The translations under genes and the position numbers were made by a program. Below the pieces are notes generated by a model. That model had not been told where the DNA came from, made no database searches, and was given only the letters and a program-made list of their open reading frames with translations. A stretch of DNA of 64,000 bases from Candidatus Marithrix sp. GTDB taxonomy: Bacteria; Pseudomonadota; Gammaproteobacteria; Beggiatoales; Beggiatoaceae. Of the stretch, positions 44,861 to 54,035 are shown in pieces (positions within the stretch are counted from its first letter, which is position 1; every line of letters starts with the position of its first letter). The stretch lies in NCBI GenBank assembly GCA_016744775.1, contig JADGDS010000003.1, forward strand, positions 186,001 through 250,000, written 5' to 3'.

Positions 44861-47731
44861 ATGAATATAAGAAAATTTTTACTGATTAGTTTTTTTATCC
44901 TAACACCTTGCACATTGCAAGCTGAAAGCTTTGTATTATTCACACAAAATAAATCTACTGTGAATGAAAATGCCAGTTCTATTAGAGTAGCAGTTAATCG
45001 TTCTAATGGTAATGAAGCAGTTTCGGTTGATTATTCTACTGTTGATGCTAGCGCAAAAGCTGGTAGTGATTATATTAAATCATCTGGCACCTTAAAATGG
45101 AAAGCTGGCGAAAGTGGTAATAAGTTTATTTCTGTTAAAATTAATGATGACAATGAACAGGAAACTGATGAACAGTTTACTATAAATTTAAGTAATATTT
45201 CTGGCGGAAGTTTTGGTCCTTTTACCAGTATTATTGTTATTATTAATGATGATGATAACTCTGATGATCCCTGTATGAAAAATTATATTATACGCTCACA
45301 AAACAGCGGTTTCTGGAATAAATCAGAAACTTGGGATGGAGGAAAAGTTCCTAGTGCTGGGGATGTTGTGGTTATAGAAAAAAAACATAGCATCATCACT
45401 CCAGCAGAACCAATTAAATTAGATAAAGGTGAAATTTGTATTCAAAAGGAAGGAGAATTAATAAGTCAAGCTCACTTACAAATTCATGCCGCTGTAATTC
45501 ATAATCATGGTGTCATACGCGGTGCGGATGGTAAAAATGGTGTTGCTGAATCAATGGAAAAATGTAATTTTTATCAACATGCTACTGCTGGTAATCGCAT
45601 CGAAATTTGGACTGATCAGCTTATAAATGAAACAACTGGCAAAATTATCGCTGGTAAGGGTGGTGATGATTTAACTTATCAATATCTTAGTAATTCTATA
45701 GGTAAATGTCAAGGTCAACCAACACAAGGTGGTTTAGGCGGTAGCGTCGAGATATATGCCGCTGCTATGGAAAATCATGGAATTATTGAAGCTGGTGATG
45801 GTGGCAAAGCACAAGGAGAAGGTGTTAGAAATGATGGTAAAACTTATGTTGTTCATGGTCCAACTAATGGTGGTAATGGTGGTTTTATACATATTTGGAC
45901 TGATTTGAAACAAGAGCCAATTTCTGCAAATTATGGAACTATTAAAAGTGGTATTGGCGGTGACGCGCTGATTCCTAAAGAATTTTTATCTGGAAATATA
46001 GCTGGGCAAGTTAATGATGATTTTTCTAACTCTGGTAAAGGTGGTAATATCAAATTATTCTTGGATTTGCAAGATGGTGTTGTTAAAGCACATAAGGGTA
46101 GTTTAATTTATTGGGGTAATCATCCAAATAAACTTACAGCAGGTAAAAATGCCAGCTTTAGCGCGGAAAAAATTATCTTTGCCGGTGATAGTAGTGAGTT
46201 CGATTTAAGCCAATTGCAAAAAAATAGTGTTGTCGCTGATGAAATGATTATAGCGGTTTGGAAAACTGGTAGTGTTAATTTTATAATTAATACGCTTACT
46301 AGAGATAATGATTGTCAGCAAACTAATGATGATGCTTTTGATATTACTAATAAATTTGATATTTTTGCAAATATAGTAAAGAAATGTGATGAAAAAAGTT
46401 TAGCTGATTTGCATGAAAGTAAAGAAATCCATTTAGCTCAATTATCTGTTACTAATACTAGAATTTTTCCATTTACAGGTGTTGCCGGAGCTAAGGTGCC
46501 AGTTGAATTAAGGCTGTTTAATAATGGTGTAAACGCTGATAATTATATTTTAACAACTATTAGTGAAGCAGATAGTTGGGAATTTTCAGCTTTAACTACT
46601 CCAATTGAAATTAAACCTAAAGAACCTAAAAATTTTACTTTAAATGTAACTTTAGCTGATACTCAAGGTGTAGAAAATACCATTACTATTAAGGCGACTT
46701 CAAAAGCTGATCCTAATATGGTGGCAAAAATCAAAATTCAGATGAGAGTAGCTCCAGCAAATACTGAACAGCCTATAGCTAAATTTCACCTTTCTGCAAA
46801 AACATGGGATACACCAGCATCTGTTAAGTTAGATGCAACTGATTCATCTGATCCTGATGGGGAAATTGTTGATTATAAATGGTTTTCATCCAATGGATTA
46901 GAAAAATCAGGTAAAATAGCAAATATGCAATTTAATCATCCGGGTATATATCAAATTACTTTGAAAGTTAGAGATAATGATGGAGCTATAGCAAATTTTT
47001 GGCAACCAATAACTGTACAACCTTATGATCCTGAACCAGAGGCACCGAAACCAGTAAGTTCTTGCCAACTTTTCTATGTAAAACAGAATGAACAGCAGCA
47101 ATCTCAGTTTTTTACTGTTAGCGTGCCCGAATTTAAATTAAGAAAATTAAGCAAACTAAATAAAGATTTTGATATTCAGGATATAGCAATTGATCCTAAA
47201 ACTCATTTTATCTATGCCTCATCTGGTAAAACAGGAAATCTCTATAAAGCAGATAGTTTAACTGGCAAACTGTTTTTGGTTGGAGACATTGGTTTTAAAC
47301 AAGTTGATAGTTTAGCTTTTCATGCTAATGGAACTTTGTATGGATGGGCGCAAGGGCATGGAATGATTACTATTGACCTTGAAACAGGCAAGGGTACTGT
47401 AGTTATACCTACGCCGCTATTTGTAGAAACTCTAACTTTAACAGACAAAGATAAATCCATATTTTATGGTAGTATAGAAAACGATTTATGGATATATGAT
47501 CAAGATCAAGCAATTTTTGAAAAAATTTGCCCTAACTTAATAGGGGGCAAAAAACATTCAATTGAACTAATTGAGGATTGGATATTATTTAGCACCAATG
47601 AAAATGAAACTGTAAAATGGCGTTTAATAGAGATTAAAACTTGTAAAGAAATTTTTACTCTTGATAATCCTCGCCGTCAATCTGATGAAGTGATTGGTGT
47701 TGCATTTCCTATTAAATTATGCTTTTTATGA
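44861..47731 (+). CDS. secreted Calx-beta / PKD protein with C-terminal propeller module
   Basis: A 956-residue exported protein. Signal peptide ends at CTLQAES. A Calx-beta domain covers about 25-130 (STVNENASSIRVAVNRS, STVDASAKAGSDY, NDDNEQETDEQF). Residues ~140-480 are a beta-rich, glycine-rich region with GKGGDD and GDGGKAQGEG repeats. A ~100-residue NEW3-like segment (GVAGAKVPVELRLFNNG) and a PKD domain (ATDSSDPDGEIVDYKWF) follow. The last ~230 residues (SCQLFYVKQNEQQQS onward) are homologous to the N-terminal module of the papain-like protease at 19125. GAGG-type ribosome site upstream. A surface or matrix protein is likely. Confidence 0.85.
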   Translation: MNIRKFLLISFFILTPCTLQAESFVLFTQNKSTVNENASSIRVAVNRSNGNEAVSVDYSTVDASAKAGSDYIKSSGTLKWKAGESGNKFISVKINDDNEQETDEQFTINLSNISGGSFGPFTSIIVIINDDDNSDDPCMKNYIIRSQNSGFWNKSETWDGGKVPSAGDVVVIEKKHSIITPAEPIKLDKGEICIQKEGELISQAHLQIHAAVIHNHGVIRGADGKNGVAESMEKCNFYQHATAGNRIEIWTDQLINETTGKIIAGKGGDDLTYQYLSNSIGKCQGQPTQGGLGGSVEIYAAAMENHGIIEAGDGGKAQGEGVRNDGKTYVVHGPTNGGNGGFIHIWTDLKQEPISANYGTIKSGIGGDALIPKEFLSGNIAGQVNDDFSNSGKGGNIKLFLDLQDGVVKAHKGSLIYWGNHPNKLTAGKNASFSAEKIIFAGDSSEFDLSQLQKNSVVADEMIIAVWKTGSVNFIINTLTRDNDCQQTNDDAFDITNKFDIFANIVKKCDEKSLADLHESKEIHLAQLSVTNTRIFPFTGVAGAKVPVELRLFNNGVNADNYILTTISEADSWEFSALTTPIEIKPKEPKNFTLNVTLADTQGVENTITIKATSKADPNMVAKIKIQMRVAPANTEQPIAKFHLSAKTWDTPASVKLDATDSSDPDGEIVDYKWFSSNGLEKSGKIANMQFNHPGIYQITLKVRDNDGAIANFWQPITVQPYDPEPEAPKPVSSCQLFYVKQNEQQQSQFFTVSVPEFKLRKLSKLNKDFDIQDIAIDPKTHFIYASSGKTGNLYKADSLTGKLFLVGDIGFKQVDSLAFHANGTLYGWAQGHGMITIDLETGKGTVVIPTPLFVETLTLTDKDKSIFYGSIENDLWIYDQDQAIFEKICPNLIGGKKHSIELIEDWILFSTNENETVKWRLIEIKTCKEIFTLDNPRRQSDEVIGVAFPIKLCFL

Positions 47732-48859
47732 AAAATCAAAGTTTATCCAGAAATAACTAATCCCAATAGCAATTATGCAAATAATTGCTGCCCATAAGTA
47801 GCTCAGTTCTGCTCCTAACAGTTCCCATGTATATCCACTGATTAGGCTGCCTAATGCTCCACCAGCTCCAAAACTGATGCTACTATACAATGCTTGCGCT
47901 CTACCTTGGTATTCGTCAATGAAAATTTTACGGATAAAGTGCATTGCTACACTATGGTACATGGCAAAACTAGCGGCATGTAAAATTTGTGCAAATAATA
48001 ATATGCTAAGGTATTCAACATAATAGCCTATTAATATCCAACGTAAACTCGCTAATGCTAAACTTAAAATTAATAGGTATTTTAAAGGATAGCGCGTTAA
48101 GAAGTGGTGCATTACCAGAAAGATCAACACTTCTGGAATAATACTAAATGCCCATAACTGCCCTATAAATTCACTTGAATAGCCATAATCTTTTAGGTAT
48201 ATTGTATAAAAAGTATAATATGGACCATGACTGGCTTGCATTATAAAACATACTAAAAACAATGCTATAACGCTTGGATGTTTCAGTATTTTATAAAAGC
48301 TATGACTGGAAATTGATATTTGTTTTGTAGCTTGTTGCGGTACTAATAATGTCGATATCCAAGTAAATATTAATAGACTAATTACTAATATAGGAAAGAA
48401 ACTGATATTAATTTCTGCTCCTACAAGCACTGCCACAATAAAACCAATTGATCCCCATAAGCGTAGATGGCTATAACGGTGAGAATGTTCACCTAAGTGG
48501 GCTAGTGTATTTGCTTCAAATGGTGCTAAACTGCCATTCCAAAAAAAGCTAAAACTTGCCATTACTATTAATAACCATATATAGTTATCAGCTACAAATA
48601 TTCCGGCAAAACATATTACTGTAAAGAAACTAGTTACACGAACTATGTTCATATGCCGCCCATTATGATCAGCTAACCAGCCCCAAACATTAGGAGCAAT
48701 CACTCTGGTTACCAGAATAACAGCCATTAATTCACCAATAACAATTGCATCAAAGCCCAAGGATTGTAAATACAATCCAAAATAGGGCACTAATGCTCCA
48801 AGACTGGCAAAAAAGAAAAAATAAAATCCTGAGACACGCCAATAAGGAACATTTTGCAT
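47726..48859 (-). CDS. MFS transporter, HcaT/MFS_1-like family
   Basis: A 377-residue inner-membrane carrier with about twelve hydrophobic helices. The start (YWRVSGFYFFFFASLGALVP), PNVWGWLADHNGRHMNIVR in the loop between helices 2 and 3, and RYSHLRLWGSIGFIVAV are signatures of the group of 3-phenylpropionate-type transporters (HcaT) and nucleoside-like MFS proteins of gammaproteobacteria. The substrate is unknown. The 3' end overlaps the Calx-beta gene by six bases in convergent orientation. It lies 11 bases after the lysozyme gene on the same strand, so may be co-transcribed. Confidence 0.85.
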   Translation of the reverse strand: MQNVPYWRVSGFYFFFFASLGALVPYFGLYLQSLGFDAIVIGELMAVILVTRVIAPNVWGWLADHNGRHMNIVRVTSFFTVICFAGIFVADNYIWLLIVMASFSFFWNGSLAPFEANTLAHLGEHSHRYSHLRLWGSIGFIVAVLVGAEINISFFPILVISLLIFTWISTLLVPQQATKQISISSHSFYKILKHPSVIALFLVCFIMQASHGPYYTFYTIYLKDYGYSSEFIGQLWAFSIIPEVLIFLVMHHFLTRYPLKYLLILSLALASLRWILIGYYVEYLSILLFAQILHAASFAMYHSVAMHFIRKIFIDEYQGRAQALYSSISFGAGGALGSLISGYTWELLGAELSYLWAAIICIIAIGISYFWINFDFS

Positions 48860-48870
48860 TTAATTAACAG

Positions 48871-49557
48871 CTACTTCCAACCATGCAATTGAAACCATGC
48901 AGTTCTATTCAGAACATCTCTACCATAGTCTCTGCCAGTTGTATTAGCGTCAATATCTTTACCTGCTTTAATAGCATTCATGGTTGCCGTAGCTCCACCA
49001 TTATAAGCCGCTATCACTGCATGTAACAATTGTTCATCATTTAAACGTAAGCCTTCTCTTTTGAAAAAATTACGAGCATTATCAATCACAATACAGGCAT
49101 ACATCAGATTTTCTCTTGGATCTTGCCATCTGCCAGTACGTGCAAACTCATGCCAATCGTAATCAATTTGCATTAAACCACGTCCATAACCGCCACCATC
49201 AGGTGGTTCCGCTGTACGTCTATCGCCACGGGGTCTTCTGCGAGCAAAATCACCACGTCCACCCGGACCGACTGGTTTTAATGCCAATCCCCAATGTGAT
49301 TCTCGTGATCCAATACCACAAATAATTGAGGGTTGCAAATAAGAATATCTACGAGCAACATCTTTAATCATACGGCTATATTTACGTGCCTGCTGAAGTT
49401 GTTTCAGCATTGTAGGATCATATTTTGATAGTGTTGTTTTTATAACACTATTTGGTTTAGGTGTTGATGGTTTTGATTGTCTTGGCGGTTTTGGTTGTTT
49501 TCTATTGAAAATTCTTTCATACCAAGATAAACCGCGTCTTCTACCCGGTCTTCTCAT
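48871..49557 (-). CDS. goose-type lysozyme-like (GH23) protein
   Basis: 228 residues. Basic, proline-rich start (MRRPGRRRGLSWYERIFNRK), then a lysozyme-like domain: PSIICGIGSRESHWG with catalytic Glu86, GYGRGLMQIDYDWHEF, and HAVIAAYNGGATATMNAI. That order is typical of g-type lysozymes. An insertion of ~25 Gly/Arg/Pro residues (PVGPGGRGDFARRRPRGDRR) is GC-rich against the rest. No signal peptide, so export by a dedicated system or lysis would be needed, or it is a toxin-like effector. It is next to a MORN lipoprotein and divergent from slt, so three neighbours may relate to the cell wall. Confidence 0.8.
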   Translation of the reverse strand: MRRPGRRRGLSWYERIFNRKQPKPPRQSKPSTPKPNSVIKTTLSKYDPTMLKQLQQARKYSRMIKDVARRYSYLQPSIICGIGSRESHWGLALKPVGPGGRGDFARRRPRGDRRTAEPPDGGGYGRGLMQIDYDWHEFARTGRWQDPRENLMYACIVIDNARNFFKREGLRLNDEQLLHAVIAAYNGGATATMNAIKAGKDIDANTTGRDYGRDVLNRTAWFQLHGWK

Positions 49558-49570
49558 TTAGCTTCTCCTA

Positions 49571-50149
49571 TTAATTATTAATGTCTTCTGTTGTACCATC
49601 AGCATATTTCATCATTCCACGTCCAATGGGTTTACCATCTTTAAATTTGCCAATATAACGATCTTTATTAGGCCATATGTAAGTACCTTGCCCATTAGCC
49701 ATACCATTAACAAATCCACCCTGAAAAGTATCTATACCTATCGCTTTACCCTTACCATAAGCTTTACCATTACGGCATTCGCCTTTATAGCTACCGCGAA
49801 GACGCATATCTACTACATCACAACCAACATGGTTGATTTGACCTTTTTTAAATATCCCTGTATAACTAGCTTCATCAGACCATGTGTAAGTACCTTGACC
49901 ATGAGGCATACCATTAGCAAATTGACCTTTATATTTGTCATTACCTATAGCCTCACCTTGTCCATGTGCTTTGCCATTTTTACATTCACCTTTATAATGA
50001 CCATAAAGATCATTTAAACTTACTTTACAGTCTGTTTGAGGTGTTTTAATAATATTAGTAGGCTTTTCAGGCGCAGTTTTTGTACAAGCATTCATGGTTA
50101 TGCAAGTTACTATACTGGCATATAGGATGTTTTTATTTATTAATTGCAT
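49571..50149 (-). CDS. MORN-repeat lipoprotein
   Basis: About 192 residues from the ATG at 50149 (GGAAG six bases upstream; the ATG at 50173 is rejected). The lipoprotein signal is MQLINKNILYASIV...TMNAC, with the lipobox Cys near residue 22. Six MORN repeats follow: YKGECKNGKAHGQGEAI, YKGQFANGMPHGQGTYTW, YTGIFKKGQ, YKGECRNGKAYGKGKAI, FQGGFVNGMANGQGTYIW, and YIGKFKDGKPIGRGMM. MORN repeats bind membranes or proteins and are common in surface proteins of these bacteria. It is 13 bases upstream of the lysozyme gene on the same strand. Confidence 0.85.
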   Translation of the reverse strand: MQLINKNILYASIVTCITMNACTKTAPEKPTNIIKTPQTDCKVSLNDLYGHYKGECKNGKAHGQGEAIGNDKYKGQFANGMPHGQGTYTWSDEASYTGIFKKGQINHVGCDVVDMRLRGSYKGECRNGKAYGKGKAIGIDTFQGGFVNGMANGQGTYIWPNKDRYIGKFKDGKPIGRGMMKYADGTTEDINN

Positions 50150-50233
50150 ATTAAGCTTCCAATAACATACCATCTATGTGTATAATGTTTTTGCGAATAT
50201 CTATTATAACATGATCTAGGAGATCAACAAAAT

Positions 50234-52201
50234 ATGAAACGAGCTTATTTTATATGGCTAATCTTTATTACAATCTTATTTACTAATGTAACTGCTCACA
50301 GTAGCACTCTCAATCAACAACGATTGCAATTTGAACAAGCCTTAGATGCGTTGAAAAATAAAGAATGGGATAATTTTCAAAGATTATCTTTTAATTTAAA
50401 AGGCTATCCTTTACACCACTATCTTCGTTATAAATATTTGAAACCGCGTATTACACAAGTTCCTGCTTATGAAATACAAAGTTTTTTAAGAAACTATGGT
50501 GACACTTATTTTGGGGATAAATTGCGTCATGCTTGGTTAATAAAATTAGCCAAACAAAAAAATTGGAGATCTTTCATACAATTTTATACACCGCAAAAAT
50601 CTGTTGTTTTACAATGTTATTATGCTCAAGCCCGCATGATGACTGGTAAAGATAGACGACAAGCATTGGCTGACGCTAAAAAATTATGGTTAGTTGGTAA
50701 ATCACAACCTAGAAGTTGTACTCCAACCTTTCAATCTTTATATCGAAGTGGGCAGATTAGTAACGCGCTAATTTGGAAGCGTATTGAATTAGCTATGAAG
50801 AAAAGCCGATTAAGTTTAGTTACTAAACTATCAAATAATCTAACTTCTGTTGATAGAATCTGGGTATCACGCTGGAAAATGATGCATAAAAATCCTGCTA
50901 AAAACCTAGCAGGATGGGATCAAGCTGATTCAGCTACTGCACGTAAAATTGTAATACATGGTATTAAGCGTTTAGCCAGAAAACAATTTGATCGCGCTAA
51001 TGATTATTGGAAAACTTATCAAAGTTTATATGCGTTTTCAGTCGAAGAAATTGGTAAAATGCAACGTGATTTAGCCTTAATAAGCGTCAAACATAATCAT
51101 CCACTTTCTTTACAATGGTTGACAGTAGTTCATAATAACTTTATAAACAAAAAAGTTAGTAAAACTCGTATAAAATTAGCATTAAGAAGACAAAACTGGC
51201 GTGCAGTAGCAGATTTTATTAGTGAAATACCACCAGCAGAACGTAAACCTTATCACTGGTATTGGCTAGCACGGGCACTGGAACAAAAAGGTAGAAAGTC
51301 TCAAGCAGCTGAAGTTTATAAAAAAGTAGCGAATGAACGTGATTATTACGGTTTTTTAGCAGCTAAACGTATTCGTGTAAAATACAACATGCTACATAAA
51401 TCCATCAATCCAACAGCGGCTGAGCAAAAGCAATTAACAAGTAAACTTAGTATTAAAAGTGCTTATGAGTTTTATAAATTAAGTAAATTTAATCCTAGTG
51501 ATCGTAGCCTGTTGATGAATGCACGACGAGAATGGCGTTATAGTATAAAAAACCTATCATCAAATCGCTTAAAAGCAGTTGCAGCGGCTGTTGCTCATAC
51601 ATGGAAATGGCATGATCGCGCGATTTTTACAGCGGCTAAGGCGAATCATTATGATGATTTAGATCTTCGTTTTCCTTTAGCTTATCGCCATCAAATAACT
51701 AGCGGTGCCAAAAAACAATATGTTGATTTAGCATGGGTTTATGGAATAATTCGTCAAGAAAGTGTATTCATGAAAAACGCTGGTTCTCATGTAGGAGCAT
51801 TAGGTTTAATGCAGCTTATGCCAGCAACAGCTCGTTTAGTAGCAAGAAAAATTGGAATTAGAGTAGGTGGACGAAAATCTATTTTAGATGTGAACACTAA
51901 CATTAGTTTAGGCACAGCTTATTTAAGACAAATGTTAGATACATTTAATGGAAACTATATGTTAGCAACAGCGGCTTATAATGCGGGACCGGGGCGTGCG
52001 AGACGTTGGGCAAAGCAAAGACGCTGTATGCCTGCTGATATTTGGGTAGAAATGATTCCATTTAAAGAAACTCGCAACTATGTTCGTAGAGTATTATTTT
52101 ATACACGTATATTTGAAGATAGACTTGGAAAACATCCAAAACAATTACGTGTAACTTTAAGACCGTATGTTAGTTGCGGTATAAAATATACAAATAGTTA
52201 A
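50234..52201 (+). CDS. slt: soluble lytic murein transglycosylase
   Basis: A 655-residue periplasmic enzyme that cleaves peptidoglycan to 1,6-anhydro ends. Signal peptide (MKRAYFIWLIFITILFTNVT). The long N-terminal part (to ~490) is the alpha-helical superhelix (U/L domains) of Slt70. The C-terminal GH23 domain shows GIIRQESVFMKNAGS with the catalytic Glu, GALGLMQLMPATARLVARKI, and NYMLATAAYNAGPGRARRW, all typical. Length matches the family. A palindromic repeat follows the stop codon. Confidence 0.93.
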   Translation: MKRAYFIWLIFITILFTNVTAHSSTLNQQRLQFEQALDALKNKEWDNFQRLSFNLKGYPLHHYLRYKYLKPRITQVPAYEIQSFLRNYGDTYFGDKLRHAWLIKLAKQKNWRSFIQFYTPQKSVVLQCYYAQARMMTGKDRRQALADAKKLWLVGKSQPRSCTPTFQSLYRSGQISNALIWKRIELAMKKSRLSLVTKLSNNLTSVDRIWVSRWKMMHKNPAKNLAGWDQADSATARKIVIHGIKRLARKQFDRANDYWKTYQSLYAFSVEEIGKMQRDLALISVKHNHPLSLQWLTVVHNNFINKKVSKTRIKLALRRQNWRAVADFISEIPPAERKPYHWYWLARALEQKGRKSQAAEVYKKVANERDYYGFLAAKRIRVKYNMLHKSINPTAAEQKQLTSKLSIKSAYEFYKLSKFNPSDRSLLMNARREWRYSIKNLSSNRLKAVAAAVAHTWKWHDRAIFTAAKANHYDDLDLRFPLAYRHQITSGAKKQYVDLAWVYGIIRQESVFMKNAGSHVGALGLMQLMPATARLVARKIGIRVGGRKSILDVNTNISLGTAYLRQMLDTFNGNYMLATAAYNAGPGRARRWAKQRRCMPADIWVEMIPFKETRNYVRRVLFYTRIFEDRLGKHPKQLRVTLRPYVSCGIKYTNS

Positions 52202-52207
52202 ATCTGC

Positions 52208-52242
52208 TAAACCTGACAGGTTTTCAAAACCTGTCAGGTTTA
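52208..52242. repeat. palindrome, ACCTGACAGGT family; likely terminator of slt
   Basis: TAAACCTGACAGGTTTT and its exact reverse complement flank a single C. It belongs to the same family as 8140-8172. It starts seven bases after the slt stop codon and directly precedes the ATPase gene. Confidence 0.75.
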
Positions 52243-52254
52243 ATACACGAAAAT

Positions 52255-53520
52255 ATGATTACCAAACTTGAAATCGACGGATTCAAAACCTTTGAGAATT
52301 TTAAAATAGAACTTTCTCCTTTTGTTGTTATTGCTGGTGCCAACGGTTCTGGCAAAAGTAATTTCTTTGATGCCATAGTTTTGTTATCCCGTTTAGCACA
52401 AACAGATATTAAAACGGCTTTTCAAGAACAGCGAGGATCGAAAAGTGAATTATTTACGCAATATCCTGATGGTAATTCTGCACAGTCGATGCGTTTTGAA
52501 GTGGAACTATTAGTTGATAAGCAAGTTTCAGATAATTGGGGAAATACAAAAACCTTAGACTATACAAAATTTAAATATTGTTTAGAAATAAGTCGTATAA
52601 ATAAAAATGGCTTAGAAGAGTTATATATTACTTATGAAGAACTTACGCCAATAATACCAAATTCCAGTATCGTATTTATCAAGACTCTGTCTAAACTTGA
52701 TAATTCAGAAATTTATCTTTACCCAGAAAATTTAGACATAAATCAAGCTGTAAAACATCGCGCTGATAAAGCCAAACAAACCGTTTTAAGCAGTGTCAAT
52801 AATACAACATTTCCTCATGTTTTGGCGGTTAGAGAAGAAATGAGACATTGGAAATGTCTGCAATTGAATCCGCTAACACTTAGACAAACCAGTGCGATAC
52901 AGATGAATGAGTTGATTGGTATGGATGGTTCTAATTTGCCTACAACTCTGGCACTTAGAGCCGCCGATGATCCGTTCTTTATGACTGATTTGTCAAGAGA
53001 AGTTAATAATCTATTGCCTAACATTGTCTCGGTATCAATTGAAAAAGATAAACACCTTGATCAGTATGTTTTGGTTTCAACTTCGCCAAATGGCAGTAAG
53101 TTTTCTTCTCAAGTTTTGTCTGAAGGTTCTTTAAGAATTATAGCCCTTTGTGCCTTCAAATTAGATCCCTTGCACAAAGGCGTACTTTGTCTGGAAGAAC
53201 CAGAAAATGGCATTCATCCGTTCAAGTTAGAACAGATGATCCAATTATTAAGTGATTTAGCCACCGATTTTCAAGAAGAGGCTGAAATTCCTCTAAGACA
53301 ACTTATTGTTAATACTCATTCTCCCGTATTGATAGCTGATTTGTTCAAACATTCAGATATAGATTGTCAGGTATTTTATGCAATGCTATTTTCCAGAATA
53401 AGAAAAAAACAATCACTTAAACTGACTCAAATGGTACCAGTGACGAATCAAGATAACGATATAAGTGAAGCGGTGCGAAAAGTAACTTTATCTGAAGTGA
53501 AAAGATATTTAGAAATTTAA
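52255..53520 (+). CDS. AAA ATPase of a two-gene defence-like cassette (AAA_21/RecF-SMC-type)
   Basis: A 421-residue ABC-type ATPase. ITKLEIDGFKTFENF and the Walker A AGANGSGKSNFFDAI start it. The signature LSEGSLRIIALC and Walker B VLCLEEPENGIHP are in the second half, followed by the switch His in IVNTHSPVLIA. Proteins of this AAA_15/21 type work with a TOPRIM partner in phage-defence systems such as PARIS and AbiL-like loci. The next gene, two bases away, has TOPRIM-like motifs, so a defence function is likely. It follows the palindrome after slt. Confidence 0.8.
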   Translation: MITKLEIDGFKTFENFKIELSPFVVIAGANGSGKSNFFDAIVLLSRLAQTDIKTAFQEQRGSKSELFTQYPDGNSAQSMRFEVELLVDKQVSDNWGNTKTLDYTKFKYCLEISRINKNGLEELYITYEELTPIIPNSSIVFIKTLSKLDNSEIYLYPENLDINQAVKHRADKAKQTVLSSVNNTTFPHVLAVREEMRHWKCLQLNPLTLRQTSAIQMNELIGMDGSNLPTTLALRAADDPFFMTDLSREVNNLLPNIVSVSIEKDKHLDQYVLVSTSPNGSKFSSQVLSEGSLRIIALCAFKLDPLHKGVLCLEEPENGIHPFKLEQMIQLLSDLATDFQEEAEIPLRQLIVNTHSPVLIADLFKHSDIDCQVFYAMLFSRIRKKQSLKLTQMVPVTNQDNDISEAVRKVTLSEVKRYLEI

Positions 53521-53522
53521 GC

Positions 53523-53987
53523 ATGAATACATTGGTTATTGGATTATATACTGAGGGAGAAACAGATGAACTAGCTTTTAATGAACGTATCAAACCGGGT
53601 TTAGACTTGGTAAAAAACACTCAAGATGAAACACTTTGCAAGGATGTAATTGCTATTATCCCAGTACAAATGATAGAAGTTTGGATGCTTGCCGATATTG
53701 AGTTACTTATAAAACAATTGGGAAGCACTAAAACCAGACAGGAATTAGATTTGATGTTTCCTTTAAAATCTCTGGAAAAAATGGCTGATCCTAAGTCTAA
53801 AATTAATCAAATAATTAGAATGGCATTTAAAGATTTGCCAGCTCGCAAGAGAAGAGTCAATATTGGCTCACTTTATTCACCATTAGGGCAACAAATTAAA
53901 CTTGATATTTTGGAGCAATTACCGTCTTATTTGAAATTTAAAGAAAATTTAACTGAGGCTTTGATTAGATTAAATTATTTGCGTTAA
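53523..53987 (+). CDS. DUF4276/TOPRIM-like partner protein, probably internally shortened
   Basis: A 154-residue protein. The start (VIGLYTEGETDELAF) has the TOPRIM-type glutamate, and IPVQMIEVWMLADIELL matches the conserved mEaWlLAD segment of DUF4276. The DxD block that normally lies between them appears missing, and the family is usually around 200 residues, so a deletion near residue 35-45 is likely. It may be inactive. Encoded immediately after the ATPase and presumably co-translated. Confidence 0.6.
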   Translation: MNTLVIGLYTEGETDELAFNERIKPGLDLVKNTQDETLCKDVIAIIPVQMIEVWMLADIELLIKQLGSTKTRQELDLMFPLKSLEKMADPKSKINQIIRMAFKDLPARKRRVNIGSLYSPLGQQIKLDILEQLPSYLKFKENLTEALIRLNYLR

Positions 53988-54035
53988 TTGTTCAATTTTT
54001 TGCTCCATTGATAATAAAAATTATGCTACAATCAT

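Noticed and set aside
46907..47101. Minus-strand hydrophobic frame inside the Calx-beta gene
   Set aside because: It is antisense to the conserved PKD/propeller coding sequence and has no supporting signal.
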